14,016 nt of DNA from Candidatus Saccharimonadota bacterium (GTDB lineage: Bacteria; Patescibacteriota; Saccharimonadia; Saccharimonadales; UBA7683). This document shows positions 13,811-14,016 of the stretch, piece by piece; position 1 is the first letter of the stretch, and each line of letters opens with the position of its first letter. The DNA is taken from positions 1-14,016 of the forward strand of contig JAGQNU010000056.1 of assembly GCA_020427905.1 (NCBI GenBank), given 5' to 3'. A model generated the notes under the pieces. It was not told the origin of the DNA. It saw nothing but the letters and a program-made list of their open reading frames with translations, and searched no databases. A program made the position numbers and the translations under genes.

Positions 13811-13846
13811 GTATAATATTATACAACTTATACAAATAAATAGCAA
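13811..13846 (-). promoter_or_regulatory. Leaderless promoter with perfect 14-bp palindrome over the -10
   Basis: Reading the minus strand: TTGCTA (plus 13841-13846), a 17-base spacer, TATAAT (plus 13818-13823), seven bases, then ATG at 13810. There is no room for a ribosome site. GTATAATATTATAC (13811-13824) is a perfect palindrome covering the -10 and the start site, a possible repressor site. Confidence 0.6.
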
Positions 13847-13855
13847 TTATTTTAA

Positions 13856-13881
13856 ACCAATCCATAAGAACACTGATTGGT
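13856..13881. repeat. Inverted repeat ACCAATC-N12-GATTGGT between divergent promoters
   Basis: Seven-base arms (13856-13862 and 13875-13881) match perfectly with a 12-base spacer. It lies between the two divergent leaderless promoters and could be a shared operator. No T-run follows on either strand, so a terminator is unlikely. Confidence 0.4.
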
Positions 13882-13931
13882 CTACGAAGCCGCCACTGAG
13901 CCTGAATGCGAAAGGTCCATCCTGAAAATAT

Positions 13932-13960
13932 TGAAATTGTTTCATTATTGTTACATAATA
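13932..13960 (+). promoter_or_regulatory. Leaderless promoter of the gene starting at 13968
   Basis: TTGAAA (13932-13937), a 17-base spacer and CATAAT (13955-13960) end seven bases before ATG 13968, so transcription would start at or next to the start codon. Confidence 0.6.
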
Positions 13961-13967
13961 GAGTGCA

Positions 13968-14016
13968 TGGAAAGACTTTACTACACAGTACAAACAGCCG
14001 AGGAAGCTCTTGACGA
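13968..14016 (+). CDS. Start of a gene cut by the window end (16 codons)
   Basis: ATG 13968 opens a frame reading MERLYYTVQTAEEALD to the window edge. No Shine-Dalgarno precedes it, but a well-spaced promoter ends seven bases upstream, which supports a real leaderless gene. Too short to assign a family. It is divergent from the nucleotidyltransferase gene. Confidence 0.55.

Overview
The window looks like part of a Candidate Phyla Radiation genome, most likely Saccharibacteria (TM7) or a close relative. Three things point there: the LigA C-terminus reads like those I remember from that group, spacing is compact with tiny intergenic gaps, and two genes appear to be leaderless. TGA ends several genes (for example ligA and the vWA gene), so this is not a TGA=Gly lineage. 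The assignment comes from reading, not from a database search.

Layout. (1) 2-673: 3' part of NAD-dependent DNA ligase ligA, followed by an unrecognised 395-residue protein (698-1885). (2) 5792 down to 1904, minus strand: a tight four-gene operon read in the order nicotinamidase (pncA), nicotinate phosphoribosyltransferase (pncB), a Nudix hydrolase with an ADP-ribose pyrophosphatase-like (NUDT9-like) layout, and an APH-fold small-molecule kinase. (3) 5942-6937, plus strand: a divergently transcribed ADP-ribosylglycohydrolase. It shares with pncA an intergenic region holding overlapping promoters and two TACAC/GTGTA palindromes. Together (2) and (3) form a plausible NAD/ADP-ribose recycling locus: ADP-ribose is released from targets and split by the Nudix enzyme, and nicotinamide is rescued through nicotinate to nicotinate mononucleotide.

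(4) 7051-11971, plus strand: a GC-rich four-gene operon clearly unlike its AT-richer flanks (sample 60-base lines: 58% at 7681, 65% at 8581, 50% at 9481, 70% at 11041, against 48% at 6061 and 37% at 12241). It has its own TTGACA promoter and ends in two tandem hairpins. It encodes a kinase-fold protein that has lost key catalytic residues, a von Willebrand A (MIDAS) protein, a strongly diverged adenylosuccinate-synthetase (PurA) homologue, and a protein with a disordered acidic/proline-rich N-terminus and a SAM-like helical domain. I do not recognise this combination as a described system. It looks like a horizontally acquired signalling, conflict or nucleotide-modification cassette and is the main item of interest.

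(5) 13810 down to 11984, minus strand: a 608-residue protein with helical repeats and a C-terminal polymerase-beta-type nucleotidyltransferase motif. It is apparently leaderless, with a perfect 14-bp palindrome covering its -10. Divergent from it, a gene cut by the window end starts at 13968, also apparently leaderless. I saw no rRNA, tRNA, CRISPR array, transposase or integrase.
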